From positions 124,001-188,000 of the forward strand of contig JANQQE010000030.1 in assembly GCA_028285105.1 (NCBI GenBank): DNA of 64,000 nt, written 5' to 3'. The stretch's first letter is position 1, and each line of letters begins with the position of its first letter. The position numbers and the translations under genes are program-made. Below are positions 33,837 through 42,792 of this stretch, one piece after another. The notes beneath the pieces are model-generated. The model saw only the letters and a list, made by a program, of their open reading frames with translations, was not told the DNA's origin and did no database searches. Origin of the DNA: Alphaproteobacteria bacterium (GTDB lineage Bacteria; Planctomycetota; Phycisphaerae; UBA1845).

Positions 33837-35612
33837 TTATCCCAACTGTGCAGTTGACTGACTTTGAACGCCGTCCCTGGTGTGGTGATGCGAACGCACG
33901 ATCCACGAAAGCGGGACGCTCCAACGCCCTCCCAGTGTCAGCACCGTGGCTGCGAAGATCTTGACGTCAAGCCAGAGTGAAAACCGCTTCACGTAAATGG
34001 TGTCGTAGAAAATCCATTCGTGGAAATCGCCCTCGCTGCGATCGTTGCTTCGACAAACCTGCCAAAGTCCGGTAATCCCCGGATTCACCGAGAGTCGCGC
34101 CCGACGCCAAGGCACGCAAACCTGGTTCTCGCGGAACGGAGAAGGCCGCGGTCCGATCATGCTCATGTGTCCCAAGAGCACGTTGATGAATTGCGGTATC
34201 TCGTCGAGGTTCGACGCACGAAGAAATGCACCGAACCGCGTCACCCTGGGATCGTGATCCATCTTGAACTGCGGGCCGTCCACTTCGCTTTGGGCGTAGA
34301 GTTCCTTTTGCAATGCGTGGGCATCCTTGCGCATCGTGCGGAACTTGATGCACGGAAACACCTTACCGCCCTTGCCTTCGCGATTGTGCATAAAAAACAA
34401 CGGCCCTCGCGAATCGATTTTGATGATCGCCGCCACGATCAAGAGCAACGGTGCAAACAGTATCAGTACACTTATCGCTGCGACGATGTCGATGACACGT
34501 TTGATGCGCATCTGAACTTTTTTCTGATAACCCGGAAGCGCTTCGAGCTTTGGTCCTTCCATCCCGGTGATTGAATCGTACGGATCGAAATCGAGCGGCG
34601 CGAAACCGTTGCCGTTGGTTCCGTGACTCGTTAACGCAGCATGGGGCTGCACACCGTGATTTTGGCCACCCGACGACACCTGGTGACGCACCGTATCGTC
34701 GCAGTCTACCATGGCATCGCGCGCCAACACCGATTGGGCGACGACTGAATTTCGTCCGATGCGACAACCCGGACCGATGATCGTCGGACCGATGATCGAC
34801 GCATTCTCTTCGACAATCACATCGTCGTGAATCACCACCGGACCGACGATGCGCACGCTGCCGTCGATCCAGCAATCGGACCCGACCAGAACGTGTCGCC
34901 CTTTTTTCGAGTACCGACGGTGGTGCGCCCGACGAAATGCAGACGGCATCAGGTGTTCCGCCAGTTCCAATACGTCGTCCTGTTCATTCAGATCAACCAG
35001 GTCGGTGGGCAGCGGTTGATCCTGTTGCAGCACACCCGAATCGCCCAACTGTCGGCGAAGTTCCGACAGTGAATCGAAAGCCACGTGCGTGAGGTCGCCG
35101 GCAGAAGCCAATGACATCACCAGGCGTTTGTTGGCAACGTGTGGCCAGGATGTTCCTTGAAACAACCGTTTGACGCGGCGGACATTTCCCCTGGCGTCTC
35201 GGACAATGCGTTCGCGAGCACGATCGGTTCCATCGCCAACTGCAACGACGTGCGTGGCTCCGAGATACCCGCGATCGCCAACGATGGCGGCAGTCTTGCT
35301 GAATCCGCAAGTGGGACACGTGCCCGCATCGACGACGATAACCATTTCCTCGGGGTCGGATTCGCCCAAGACGTCGGTCAGTCCGGCAGGATCGACAACC
35401 TTTACGGTCGTGCCAGCCAACGAGGCAAGACTCTTTTCGTAGCCTTCTGACGGTTCGAATGCCGGAGCGACCCAGATGTCGCCCCCGCCTCCAACCGACG
35501 AGATGATGTAATCGATGTAGCTGCGCGATCCGAGCGGGAGCATCAAGAGCGACGTGGTACCGTACCCTTCGCCAAGGTATTCAGGACGTCGATCAATAAT
35601 GAGAAGTGCCAT
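33837..35612 (-). CDS. Initiating phosphoglycosyltransferase fused to degenerate nucleotidyltransferase and hexapeptide helix
   Basis: This 591-residue protein has three parts. Residues 1-250 have the fold pattern of an NDP-sugar pyrophosphorylase, but the GG-x-GTR loop and signature Lys are replaced (LLIIDRRPEYLGEG...TTSLLMLPLGSR). Residues about 250-310 form a left-handed helix of hexapeptide repeats (VGPVVIHDDVIVEENASIIG). Residues about 370-575 are a monotopic sugar transferase of the PglC/WbaP type: re-entrant helix (KRVIDIVAAISVLILFAPLL), KFRTM, catalytic Asp-Glu in NLDEIPQFINVLLG, and MSMIGPRP. It loads the first sugar phosphate onto undecaprenyl phosphate. The N-terminal part is paralogous to the separate protein at 38329-39456 and is more likely regulatory or substrate-binding than catalytic. 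Confidence 0.88.
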   Translation of the reverse strand: MALLIIDRRPEYLGEGYGTTSLLMLPLGSRSYIDYIISSVGGGGDIWVAPAFEPSEGYEKSLASLAGTTVKVVDPAGLTDVLGESDPEEMVIVVDAGTCPTCGFSKTAAIVGDRGYLGATHVVAVGDGTDRARERIVRDARGNVRRVKRLFQGTSWPHVANKRLVMSLASAGDLTHVAFDSLSELRRQLGDSGVLQQDQPLPTDLVDLNEQDDVLELAEHLMPSAFRRAHHRRYSKKGRHVLVGSDCWIDGSVRIVGPVVIHDDVIVEENASIIGPTIIGPGCRIGRNSVVAQSVLARDAMVDCDDTVRHQVSSGGQNHGVQPHAALTSHGTNGNGFAPLDFDPYDSITGMEGPKLEALPGYQKKVQMRIKRVIDIVAAISVLILFAPLLLIVAAIIKIDSRGPLFFMHNREGKGGKVFPCIKFRTMRKDAHALQKELYAQSEVDGPQFKMDHDPRVTRFGAFLRASNLDEIPQFINVLLGHMSMIGPRPSPFRENQVCVPWRRARLSVNPGITGLWQVCRSNDRSEGDFHEWIFYDTIYVKRFSLWLDVKIFAATVLTLGGRWSVPLSWIVRSHHHTRDGVQSQSTAQLG

Positions 35613-35670
35613 GCTCGTCGCCCCCTTTCCGCCGACCGCAGGATTACACTCGCTAACTGCTCCCTAACCA

Positions 35671-38004
35671 CTACACCGAATTCTCGAGGCGGTATGGATT
35701 ACGCCGGCTGTTCGACTCGGAGTCGTATGTCGAGTACGAAGAATAGCTCGTTCCCGTGGGGGCATCGACAAGCACCGTACCGAGAAGTTTACCGCCAGCC
35801 GCACTGAGATCGGCGTACGTCTGAACAACATCGGCGCGACGCGAATGGGATGATCGCAATACCATCAATGTACCGTCGGCTTGGTTGGCGAGGATGCGAG
35901 CGTCAGCCACCGGAAGCACGGGGGGACCGTCCATCAAGACGATGTCATATTTTTTCTTCCAACGGTCGATGCACGCCGAAAACACACCGTTCGCCAGAAT
36001 GTCGTGGTTGAAATTCTGCGGCGGTTCCCCCACGAGCAGAATGTCAAAACCGTTCACGCCAGTCGGCAAAATCGCTTCCTTGTCGGTGACTGCCCCTTGC
36101 AAAAGCGTCGGCAGACCGAACAACGGTTTGATATTCAAGTGTTGCGAAAGAGAGGGCCGATACAGATCGGCTTCGACCAGGAGTACCTTCTTGCCGAGTT
36201 TCGCCAGGCTCTTGGCGAGCAGGATCGACAGCACACTCTTGCCCGTCTGCATGGTCGAACTGGTGACCAGCACACAGCGTTCGCCACCTTTTCCGATGCG
36301 CTCCATCAGCGCCGTGCGCACCATACGCACATGCTGCGTCAACACCGGCGGAAGCTCACCGTAAAGATTGCAGCGCCTGGGAAGTGGCGGGAGTTGCCCC
36401 AAAAATGGCACACGACTGTTTTCGTCGACGTCGCGGGCTTCGCGAATTTTCGAGTCGGTAATGACCCGCAAGTAGGCTGCACCCATTCCGCAAATCATGG
36501 CACCAAAAAATGCCATCGCGCACATCACCGGGCGCCGGTCCTTGTTGGCCTGCTTCGGTTCAATGCCGTATGAAGCGACCGAAATGCGTCCGGGGGCTTT
36601 GTCTTCGAACTCCAGTCCTTGCAGTCGAGTTTTCACGCGTCCATACAGGTCTCGTTTGTCCTTCAATCGCTGCTGCAAGCCTGCAACGGTTTTCGCGTAT
36701 TCGCCTTTTTCAAGCTGCTCGGCGCGGACACTCTTGAGCTGTTCGTCAATCAATTCAAGTTCACGCTGCTTATTCGGCACGACATATTGCAATTCTGCAA
36801 GCGTTCGCGGGCCGTCGTCGTCTCTGTCCTTCGACGCCACCGACTGCACACCGCTGTCGAGTTCCTTCTGACGGGTCAGGAGCAAGCTTTCGAGGTGTCC
36901 GACTTCTGCATCCAGTACTCTGATCTTCGGATGGGCGCTCCCAAATTGCTGATTGGCCATCGTCAATTCGTGGCGCTTGTTCTTGAGTTGCAAATTCAGA
37001 CGTTTCCAATCGTCGTCGCTCGAATAACGAAAGACGCTGACATCGGTTTGCGTTTCGTGCGTTTGCGCTGATGCTTTGCTGGCTTCAAGCGCGGCAAGTT
37101 CTTCAGCCAACAGCGTATGCTTGCGGGCCAGTTTCTCGCGATCGGTCTCCAGCGTGGTAAGGCGCTTGGCCAACTGTGCCCGGGCGATATCCGGGTCGCT
37201 GGTCCCGATCAATTTTGAAAACTCGCCAATTTCTTCGACCAGTTCTGCGATTTCTTTTTGAAGGTTGACCTCTTCGTCACGCAGCGTGTCATAGACCAAC
37301 TGCTCGCCTTCTTCGGTGTGTTCTTCGGTGTATTTGACGTACTCGTCGACGATCGCGTCAACCAGCACTTTGGTGTCGCTTCCGTCATTGGTCGTGACCA
37401 TGACGTCGATCAGCTCAGTGTTGCGACGCGGCCCCGCTTCGACAGAATCCTTGAGTCGTTCCATGTGGCTGGGCGGTTCGCCCCCAAGCATGGTGCGGAC
37501 GGTCCGGGGTGCATTGTTGTACCAATCGGTGGCCTGCACATCGTCTCGCTTGAGTACTGACGACAAGACAGCCGACCCACGTACAATGGAAACCTGCGTG
37601 TTCAGAAACTGCCAATAGTACGGAACCATTCCGGTTTTTTCGGGTACGTCGAAGATGATGGGCGAAATCACCGGTCGAACTCGAAGCGAGGCCAGCGCTT
37701 CGTACTTCGGCGAAACCAGTGTCCAGATCGCGGGGATCGAACTTCCAGCAATGACAAGAAACACCGACAACATCAGCCACTTGTAACGCAGCAAATGAAA
37801 CAGCGAGAATCCGCCAGCCATCGGTTCGCGCGGTCCCACGCCCGTCGGACCGAATGAATCCATCAACAGATCGTCGCCCTGGTATGCCTGTGCAATTTCC
37901 GACGGCCTTGCAGGTTCGACCACCGCAGGCAGCGTCGGGCGACCAAGATCCGGTCTGCTCGAATCCGCATTGCCAATGTCCAAGTTGTCGCGATCCTTGC
38001 CCAT
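35671..38004 (-). CDS. wzc: Wzc-like polysaccharide co-polymerase / tyrosine autokinase
   Basis: This 777-residue protein has an N-terminal Wzz-type membrane segment (YKWLMLSVFLVIAGSSIPAI, about 74-93), a long periplasmic coiled coil (about 210-430), a second membrane segment (MCAMAFFGAMICGMGAAYL, about 500-518) and a cytoplasmic BY-kinase domain. The kinase has Walker A SSTMQTGKSVLS (about 583-592), Walker A' in LLVEADLYRPS and Walker B in IVLMDGPPVLPVADA. The tail is rich in Tyr (YSSYSTYD), the autophosphorylation cluster. The Walker A lacks the usual first Gly and the A' motif has Glu for its first Asp. It controls polymer length and couples Wzy to Wza. Confidence 0.9.
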   Translation of the reverse strand: MGKDRDNLDIGNADSSRPDLGRPTLPAVVEPARPSEIAQAYQGDDLLMDSFGPTGVGPREPMAGGFSLFHLLRYKWLMLSVFLVIAGSSIPAIWTLVSPKYEALASLRVRPVISPIIFDVPEKTGMVPYYWQFLNTQVSIVRGSAVLSSVLKRDDVQATDWYNNAPRTVRTMLGGEPPSHMERLKDSVEAGPRRNTELIDVMVTTNDGSDTKVLVDAIVDEYVKYTEEHTEEGEQLVYDTLRDEEVNLQKEIAELVEEIGEFSKLIGTSDPDIARAQLAKRLTTLETDREKLARKHTLLAEELAALEASKASAQTHETQTDVSVFRYSSDDDWKRLNLQLKNKRHELTMANQQFGSAHPKIRVLDAEVGHLESLLLTRQKELDSGVQSVASKDRDDDGPRTLAELQYVVPNKQRELELIDEQLKSVRAEQLEKGEYAKTVAGLQQRLKDKRDLYGRVKTRLQGLEFEDKAPGRISVASYGIEPKQANKDRRPVMCAMAFFGAMICGMGAAYLRVITDSKIREARDVDENSRVPFLGQLPPLPRRCNLYGELPPVLTQHVRMVRTALMERIGKGGERCVLVTSSTMQTGKSVLSILLAKSLAKLGKKVLLVEADLYRPSLSQHLNIKPLFGLPTLLQGAVTDKEAILPTGVNGFDILLVGEPPQNFNHDILANGVFSACIDRWKKKYDIVLMDGPPVLPVADARILANQADGTLMVLRSSHSRRADVVQTYADLSAAGGKLLGTVLVDAPTGTSYSSYSTYDSESNSRRNPYRLENSV

Positions 38005-38328
38005 GTTCAGTCCATTCAGATTTCACACCGCCTGCAAAACGTGCATTCGGTCGAAACCATCACACCCGTACGACAACACGCTACAGAAGTTTTTGCCATA
38101 CAATTACTTCCGTCAAGAGAATCGGCCTGACGGCGAGACCGCCTGATGATCTAATCGACCCGGGAGACGAGTTTTCTACGCTTTATTGGCAGAAATGGTT
38201 TGACTCTCCCCCCGAGATTCTTGCCCCAAGAATCTCAAATGGCGTCGGCATCCGAGCCTGGCCACTTAAAGCACTACCCCAAATACCCTGCTGAACCCGT
38301 GCCCAAGTGAGAACTTTGCAGCACCGGG
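38005..38328 (-). other. Gap with hairpin upstream of the co-polymerase gene
   Basis: This 324-base space lies inside the exopolysaccharide gene set. A perfect nine-pair hairpin at 38213-38235 (GAGATTCTT and AAGAATCTC around a five-base loop) is the main structure. It sits about 210 bases upstream of the co-polymerase start in the direction of transcription, and no T-run follows it on the minus strand. It could be an attenuator, a processing site or part of an internal promoter region. No gene was seen. Confidence 0.4.
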
Positions 38329-39456
38329 TTATCGGCGGCGATTACCAAACCACCCCAAAATTCCGCCGCGATTTTTTGAATTCAACTTGCAAATCGTCCG
38401 TCGATAGACCTCGTGGTTGTTCGCGCGGGCACCATTCGAGACGATGCTGTCGTCCACAATCGCGCCATCACCGACCATACCCCGATCCCAAATCGCCGAA
38501 CGTGTGACCACCGCGTTTGCTGCCACTTCGCAACCCGCACCAACTGACACCGGTCCGACGATCATTGCACCCTGGCCAATCAGCGCCCCAGGGCCCACCC
38601 AGATCGGACCGATGAGTTTCGCCGAATCATCGACTTGCGCCGAGCGATGTATCCAAGCATCGCCATGACGAACGTGCCCTTCAAATTCGCCTTTGTACTT
38701 CGAGAGTTTCTGCACCGCCCAACTGTTGACCGTCAGATACGAGGCCAAACACTTGATTCGCGGCGCAACATCAGTCGGGACGGGCAGTACCGAAACCGAC
38801 TCGCCTCGTTTGTAAAGGTCGGAGATCAAACCCTCTTTGATATCACAAAATCCATGCCCTGAAACATACGAAAGGGACTTGCGGCTGAAAACGTAAATAC
38901 CAAGCAACTCTTCATCTTCGAGTCGCTGATCCGGCGAAAATTCATTGCCGTGAACGACCATCGTCATCGACGCCCCGCTTGTGCGGTGATGATCCAATAG
39001 CACACCAAGATCGACTTGCGGAACAACGCCACCTTCGACCACGACGAACAATTCTTCGTCACCCTTCTTCGCTGCGTCATGCGCACACCCAGCCGGTCCG
39101 CGCGGCATCAGGTCTTCGGTGTAGTCGATCGAAATGTTCAGCCCTTCGCCATTTCGCAAATGATGCGAAAAGAGCGCGGTGTTACCGTTCGCACAAACCG
39201 TTGCGCGTCCGACACCATCGTTACCGAACCAACTGAGGATGTGACAGATGAGCGGGCGCGTCGCCACCGGAAGCATCGGTCGGGGCATGATCTGTTCCAA
39301 TTCGCAATCACCATACGAAGGACCGCCAGCCAGCACGATTCCGCGTATGGTGGTTGACTGGGCGGGTTGATCTGCCCGATTCGAATTCAGATCGTTCGCA
39401 ACGGAATTACCCGCTATCGATTCACCCAATCCCCGGATGGTTGAATTAAATTCCAC
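38329..39456 (-). CDS. Sugar-nucleotidyltransferase-like protein with hexapeptide helix
   Basis: This 375-residue protein starts at GTG 39456, which has a strong GGAGGTGA ribosome-binding site and overlaps the previous stop by 11 bases. The N-terminal half is a nucleotidyltransferase fold: GIVLAGG is kept, but the GTR residues are absent, and the signature PKPMLPV reads PRPMLPV, with Arg for the catalytic Lys. The C-terminal third is a left-handed helix (IGPIWVGPGALIGQGAMIVG). True pyrophosphorylases make NDP-sugars for the pathway; the altered residues make catalysis doubtful. It is a paralogue of the N-terminal part of the fused phosphoglycosyltransferase. Confidence 0.82.
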   Translation of the reverse strand: MEFNSTIRGLGESIAGNSVANDLNSNRADQPAQSTTIRGIVLAGGPSYGDCELEQIMPRPMLPVATRPLICHILSWFGNDGVGRATVCANGNTALFSHHLRNGEGLNISIDYTEDLMPRGPAGCAHDAAKKGDEELFVVVEGGVVPQVDLGVLLDHHRTSGASMTMVVHGNEFSPDQRLEDEELLGIYVFSRKSLSYVSGHGFCDIKEGLISDLYKRGESVSVLPVPTDVAPRIKCLASYLTVNSWAVQKLSKYKGEFEGHVRHGDAWIHRSAQVDDSAKLIGPIWVGPGALIGQGAMIVGPVSVGAGCEVAANAVVTRSAIWDRGMVGDGAIVDDSIVSNGARANNHEVYRRTICKLNSKNRGGILGWFGNRRR

Positions 39457-41575
39457 GGTGCGTCACCTCCCTGAATCCCAAACCACCGATACCGGGATTT
39501 CCAAATTCGGAACTGCCCTGTGGAGGAAGTGACTGCTGGGGCACCGGAGTGGCAGAGACATCTGCCTTGACGGGACTACGGTGCATGGATATGCGTGTCA
39601 CCAGGGTTGTGCTACCCGTCCATCGAAGTTTCCCCACGATGGTTGGGCAGGGGACTTTTTTATGATATCCTCGGCTGACCCAGCCGAAAATGGGGTTTTC
39701 CTGACCGCGATGGGCTTTGACTTCCAGACGCGGATCCAGCGCCAATTGAACCGTGCCAAACGGCGCTCTAATGATAGCCACGTTTTCGCGGATTTCTTCC
39801 ACTTTGCAAAATTCCGAGAAATGGAAGCAAATTTCACCATCATGCTCAGACTTACCGGTCAATTCATCGTTGATCGTCAATTCGGAACGTGAACCCTCGA
39901 GTTCGACCGTCCGCCGGTGCTTGACCGGGTCTTTCAGTCGATCATAACCCGTGTGCTCGCCGGAAACCTTCCCGCCATATTCCGTTGGCCGCCAATCCAG
40001 GCACTTCGATTCGGCTCGCTCACCCCAAAGGAACAACCCGAGCAACTGCGATTGATCCTCGCCATCGACGGTCACGGTGTTGTGGGCGCGGGTGCTTTTG
40101 AAATAGTCTCGCCACTTGCGGTGGGTGAAGTAGTCGTAGGTCCCGGGATCGACCAGTACGTCGTGACCGAATGCCCGCAGCGTCAGCGACAAAGCATCGG
40201 CATGTCCGTGAGCGGCGATACTGCCCATGCCCAATTCGGCGCAGTCGAATACGGCACTGATTCGATTATCGCCGGACTGCGAATTCTGCGAACCGCTTTG
40301 AAGCAAGTAATACCCAGTGTCGGTAAATGCCTTCGACTCCAGTTTGATTGTTGAATCTTGCGCACTGGATTCCGCTGACGACGGTTCGGCGTTCAACTGC
40401 CAACCGGCGCGTTCGTTTCGATTGCCCGCGAGGGCTGTAAAATCGATTCGATTGAACATGTCGCCAGCAACCGACAGCAATGCCCGCACCTGATCCGATC
40501 GATCGCCGAGGTCGAGTACATATCCATCGTCGTAATCGCCATACAGCGGAAGGTTACCGCCACCTTCGACGAACGCAGCAACGTAGTCGAACATACGCTC
40601 GATGTGTTGCCAATACACATTCGAGAATTCGTCACCAACGCTGCGTCCCACCTGTCCTGCTAGCATAAAGAACTCAAGCACGAATGTGTGGTAACCAAGC
40701 GCTTGTTCTTTGTTGCCGCCATCGGGATGTGTTTGATTGGCGATCTCTTCTTCGAGAATTTGTTTCGCCCGTGATGCCCAGCGATTCGACTCAGAGAATC
40801 TGTTGAAGTATCGCGCCGCGATGTACGCGCCAGCCGCCTCGCCAATCAAATGATTGTTCGCCGACGAATAGCGCGAATAGCTGCGGTCCAGACACCACAT
40901 GTGTCGATGGATCGTGGGAACCAACGATTGCCAACGCTCCTGCGTCAACAAACCGGACGACTTGATCAACTCAAACGCCCAGACCCAGTTGATGATGCGG
41001 ACGCCAAACTCCAGCGGACTCCGCCAGTTCATTCCGGTCGGGAACGGGCACTGTGCCAACCAACTGTCGATCTGATCCAACACAGCGGCTGCATACTTGA
41101 CGTCGCCCGAAACGGCATACGCCCGTGCCAGCACTACCAGATGCTGATGGCGGTTGGGCTCCCAGACAAGCTTGCAGTCGCCAGCCACCTCAAAATCGCG
41201 GTAATCGATCCGTGAAGCCTTGGTCCTGGGTGAATGCTTCTTGGCCGAGTAATCGTAATTCCAGTTAATCTCGGTGCCTGAGTCTAGGTCTTCCAGGTCA
41301 AAGAACGCCAACCGACCCGCCAGCAGACGGTCGGCTTGTTCGATTAAGTTCGCTTTTTGATCGTCACGAAGCGTCGGGGCCAACGGGATCGCCGAAAATG
41401 CATTTGCCGTTTCGAATGACGCATCGCCGACGAGGTAGGCAAACGTTCTGCGCGATTCGCGTATCGGCGCACAGACGCCATCGACGCTCCGCCGAACGAT
41501 GCCACACGACCGCCACCAAATTTCAGCTGGTGACATCGATCGTAAACGGCGCCAATACCAGTCTAAAGTCTGCAA
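39446..41575 (-). CDS. Heparinase II/III-like polysaccharide lyase family protein
   Basis: This 709-residue protein starts at TTG 41575 with AGGGGA five bases upstream. It has an N-terminal alpha/alpha toroid (NNHLIGEAAGAYIAARYF at about 240-257) and a C-terminal beta-sandwich with the family core AHGHADALSLTLRAFGHDV, then DPGTYDY and RAHNTVTVDG at about 455-515. The His and Tyr positions of the lyase active site are present. No signal peptide is evident. Homologues recur in exopolysaccharide operons of the PEP-CTERM-associated type, where they may edit, epimerise or release polymer. It is the first gene of the operon. Confidence 0.87.
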   Translation of the reverse strand: MQTLDWYWRRLRSMSPAEIWWRSCGIVRRSVDGVCAPIRESRRTFAYLVGDASFETANAFSAIPLAPTLRDDQKANLIEQADRLLAGRLAFFDLEDLDSGTEINWNYDYSAKKHSPRTKASRIDYRDFEVAGDCKLVWEPNRHQHLVVLARAYAVSGDVKYAAAVLDQIDSWLAQCPFPTGMNWRSPLEFGVRIINWVWAFELIKSSGLLTQERWQSLVPTIHRHMWCLDRSYSRYSSANNHLIGEAAGAYIAARYFNRFSESNRWASRAKQILEEEIANQTHPDGGNKEQALGYHTFVLEFFMLAGQVGRSVGDEFSNVYWQHIERMFDYVAAFVEGGGNLPLYGDYDDGYVLDLGDRSDQVRALLSVAGDMFNRIDFTALAGNRNERAGWQLNAEPSSAESSAQDSTIKLESKAFTDTGYYLLQSGSQNSQSGDNRISAVFDCAELGMGSIAAHGHADALSLTLRAFGHDVLVDPGTYDYFTHRKWRDYFKSTRAHNTVTVDGEDQSQLLGLFLWGERAESKCLDWRPTEYGGKVSGEHTGYDRLKDPVKHRRTVELEGSRSELTINDELTGKSEHDGEICFHFSEFCKVEEIRENVAIIRAPFGTVQLALDPRLEVKAHRGQENPIFGWVSRGYHKKVPCPTIVGKLRWTGSTTLVTRISMHRSPVKADVSATPVPQQSLPPQGSSEFGNPGIGGLGFREVTHRGI

Positions 41576-41614
41576 GTGTTCCCCTGCCCTACATTGGGTC
41601 CGAAGACCTGTCTT

Positions 41615-41776
41615 CTATTGAACGCCCGACTGACCGCATCTCGTCTGCGATGGACGGAATCCAATGTTCTGCCGTAATGCTTGTACGATATCACGCCCTT
41701 TGTTTGGGGTGATCGTCCAGCCACATTGGCTGCATTCAACCGCAGCAAACGAACACCCATCCGGGTCCGCCTCCAT
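41615..41776 (-). CDS. Possible small protein with a CxxC motif
   Basis: This 53-codon frame starts at ATG 41776 and ends 39 bases before the heparinase-like gene on the same strand. It reads MEADPDGCSFAAVECSQCGW followed by TITPNKGRDIVQALRQNIG. C-x2-C could be half of a metal site. The ribosome-binding site is weak. It may be a real small protein or the last segment of the suspected decayed gene in this region. Low confidence. Confidence 0.22.
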   Translation of the reverse strand: MEADPDGCSFAAVECSQCGWTITPNKGRDIVQALRQNIGFRPSQTRCGQSGVQ

Positions 41777-42748
41777 GCGGTTCGCAACCTGCGCAAACTG
41801 CGACGCTAATAACGTCGCGGGTCAATCCCAATTGATTGCCGGTACCCGACGGGGGATATGTCACGCCAACTTCAATGACGGCACCAACCAGAGGGGAGCT
41901 GCTCAACCGTTCGATCGCCCGATAATTGGCAAAACGACGGCGGGTCGAATTCGATACCACCAACAGAAGACCATCAGGCGCTCGATTGATCTAGCATGAG
42001 CGATTCAATCGACGCAACCCAAGCACTGTGCCAATCGGCCGCATAACCGTCACGCGCCACACCGGCGCGATATTGCCAGTGCGATATAGATTGAGTCGGT
42101 AACAAAACGTCACGGCCAACCTGCGTCTTCTAACGAATCAATGTCGAAACCCCAATTGACATCGCAATCTGATTTGCCCGCACCACGCAAAAGAAATGAA
42201 CGTGGCGAATAGATTGTTAGAGAAACGTCATGATAACGCGGCAAGTTTCGCCAAGCGCTTCAAACCCCCACTCATACGACCAACGTCACCCGAGCATACA
42301 CGGTTTTACCGGACGCTGAACTGCCAGTTGCCCCACATGCTCACAGTTTGTGCGATCAACCCCATTGCTTCAATTCCACTCCAGTCGAAAAACAATCAAC
42401 TACAAGTATAACGATACTTCAATTTTGGGCGTAATCAAGTGTCCGTAACGGTTTCCTCATGGCCTGATCGCGTAGATTCTCTTTTATCATTTTGGGTATT
42501 CGGGAAGCAAGCGCCTAATGCGGCGAATCAGGCGGAATGGGTTAGCGGGGAGAGTATGGTGAATGTAGGATGGCCCGCAATTCAAACCGGTCGAGAATCG
42601 AGTCATGTAACACAATTTATTCGGACGAAACGGCGAGATTCGATTCGCGCCTCCCACCGCACCGCCAGTCACGTTGCGATCCACGACCTAACGTGATCGT
42701 CTCACTTTCATCACGTTCAACGAAACTCGTTTAGCCTTCAAATAAAGT

Positions 42749-42792
42749 GCCACGGTATCGCGCGCTAGAAAGCGTTTGCGCGATACCGTGGC
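42749..42792 (-). terminator. Strong hairpin, likely terminator of the coiled-coil lipoprotein
   Basis: A perfect 15-pair inverted repeat (GCCACGGTATCGCGC at 42749-42763, GCGCGATACCGTGGC at 42778-42792) surrounds a 14-base loop. It lies 35 bases after the lipoprotein stop on the minus strand and is followed there by ACTTTATTTG. The T content after the stem is modest, so a role in RNA stability is also possible. Confidence 0.65.

Noticed and set aside
42439-42696. 85-codon plus-strand frame
   Set aside because: No motif, no plausible ribosome-binding site, and it sits in low-information intergenic sequence.
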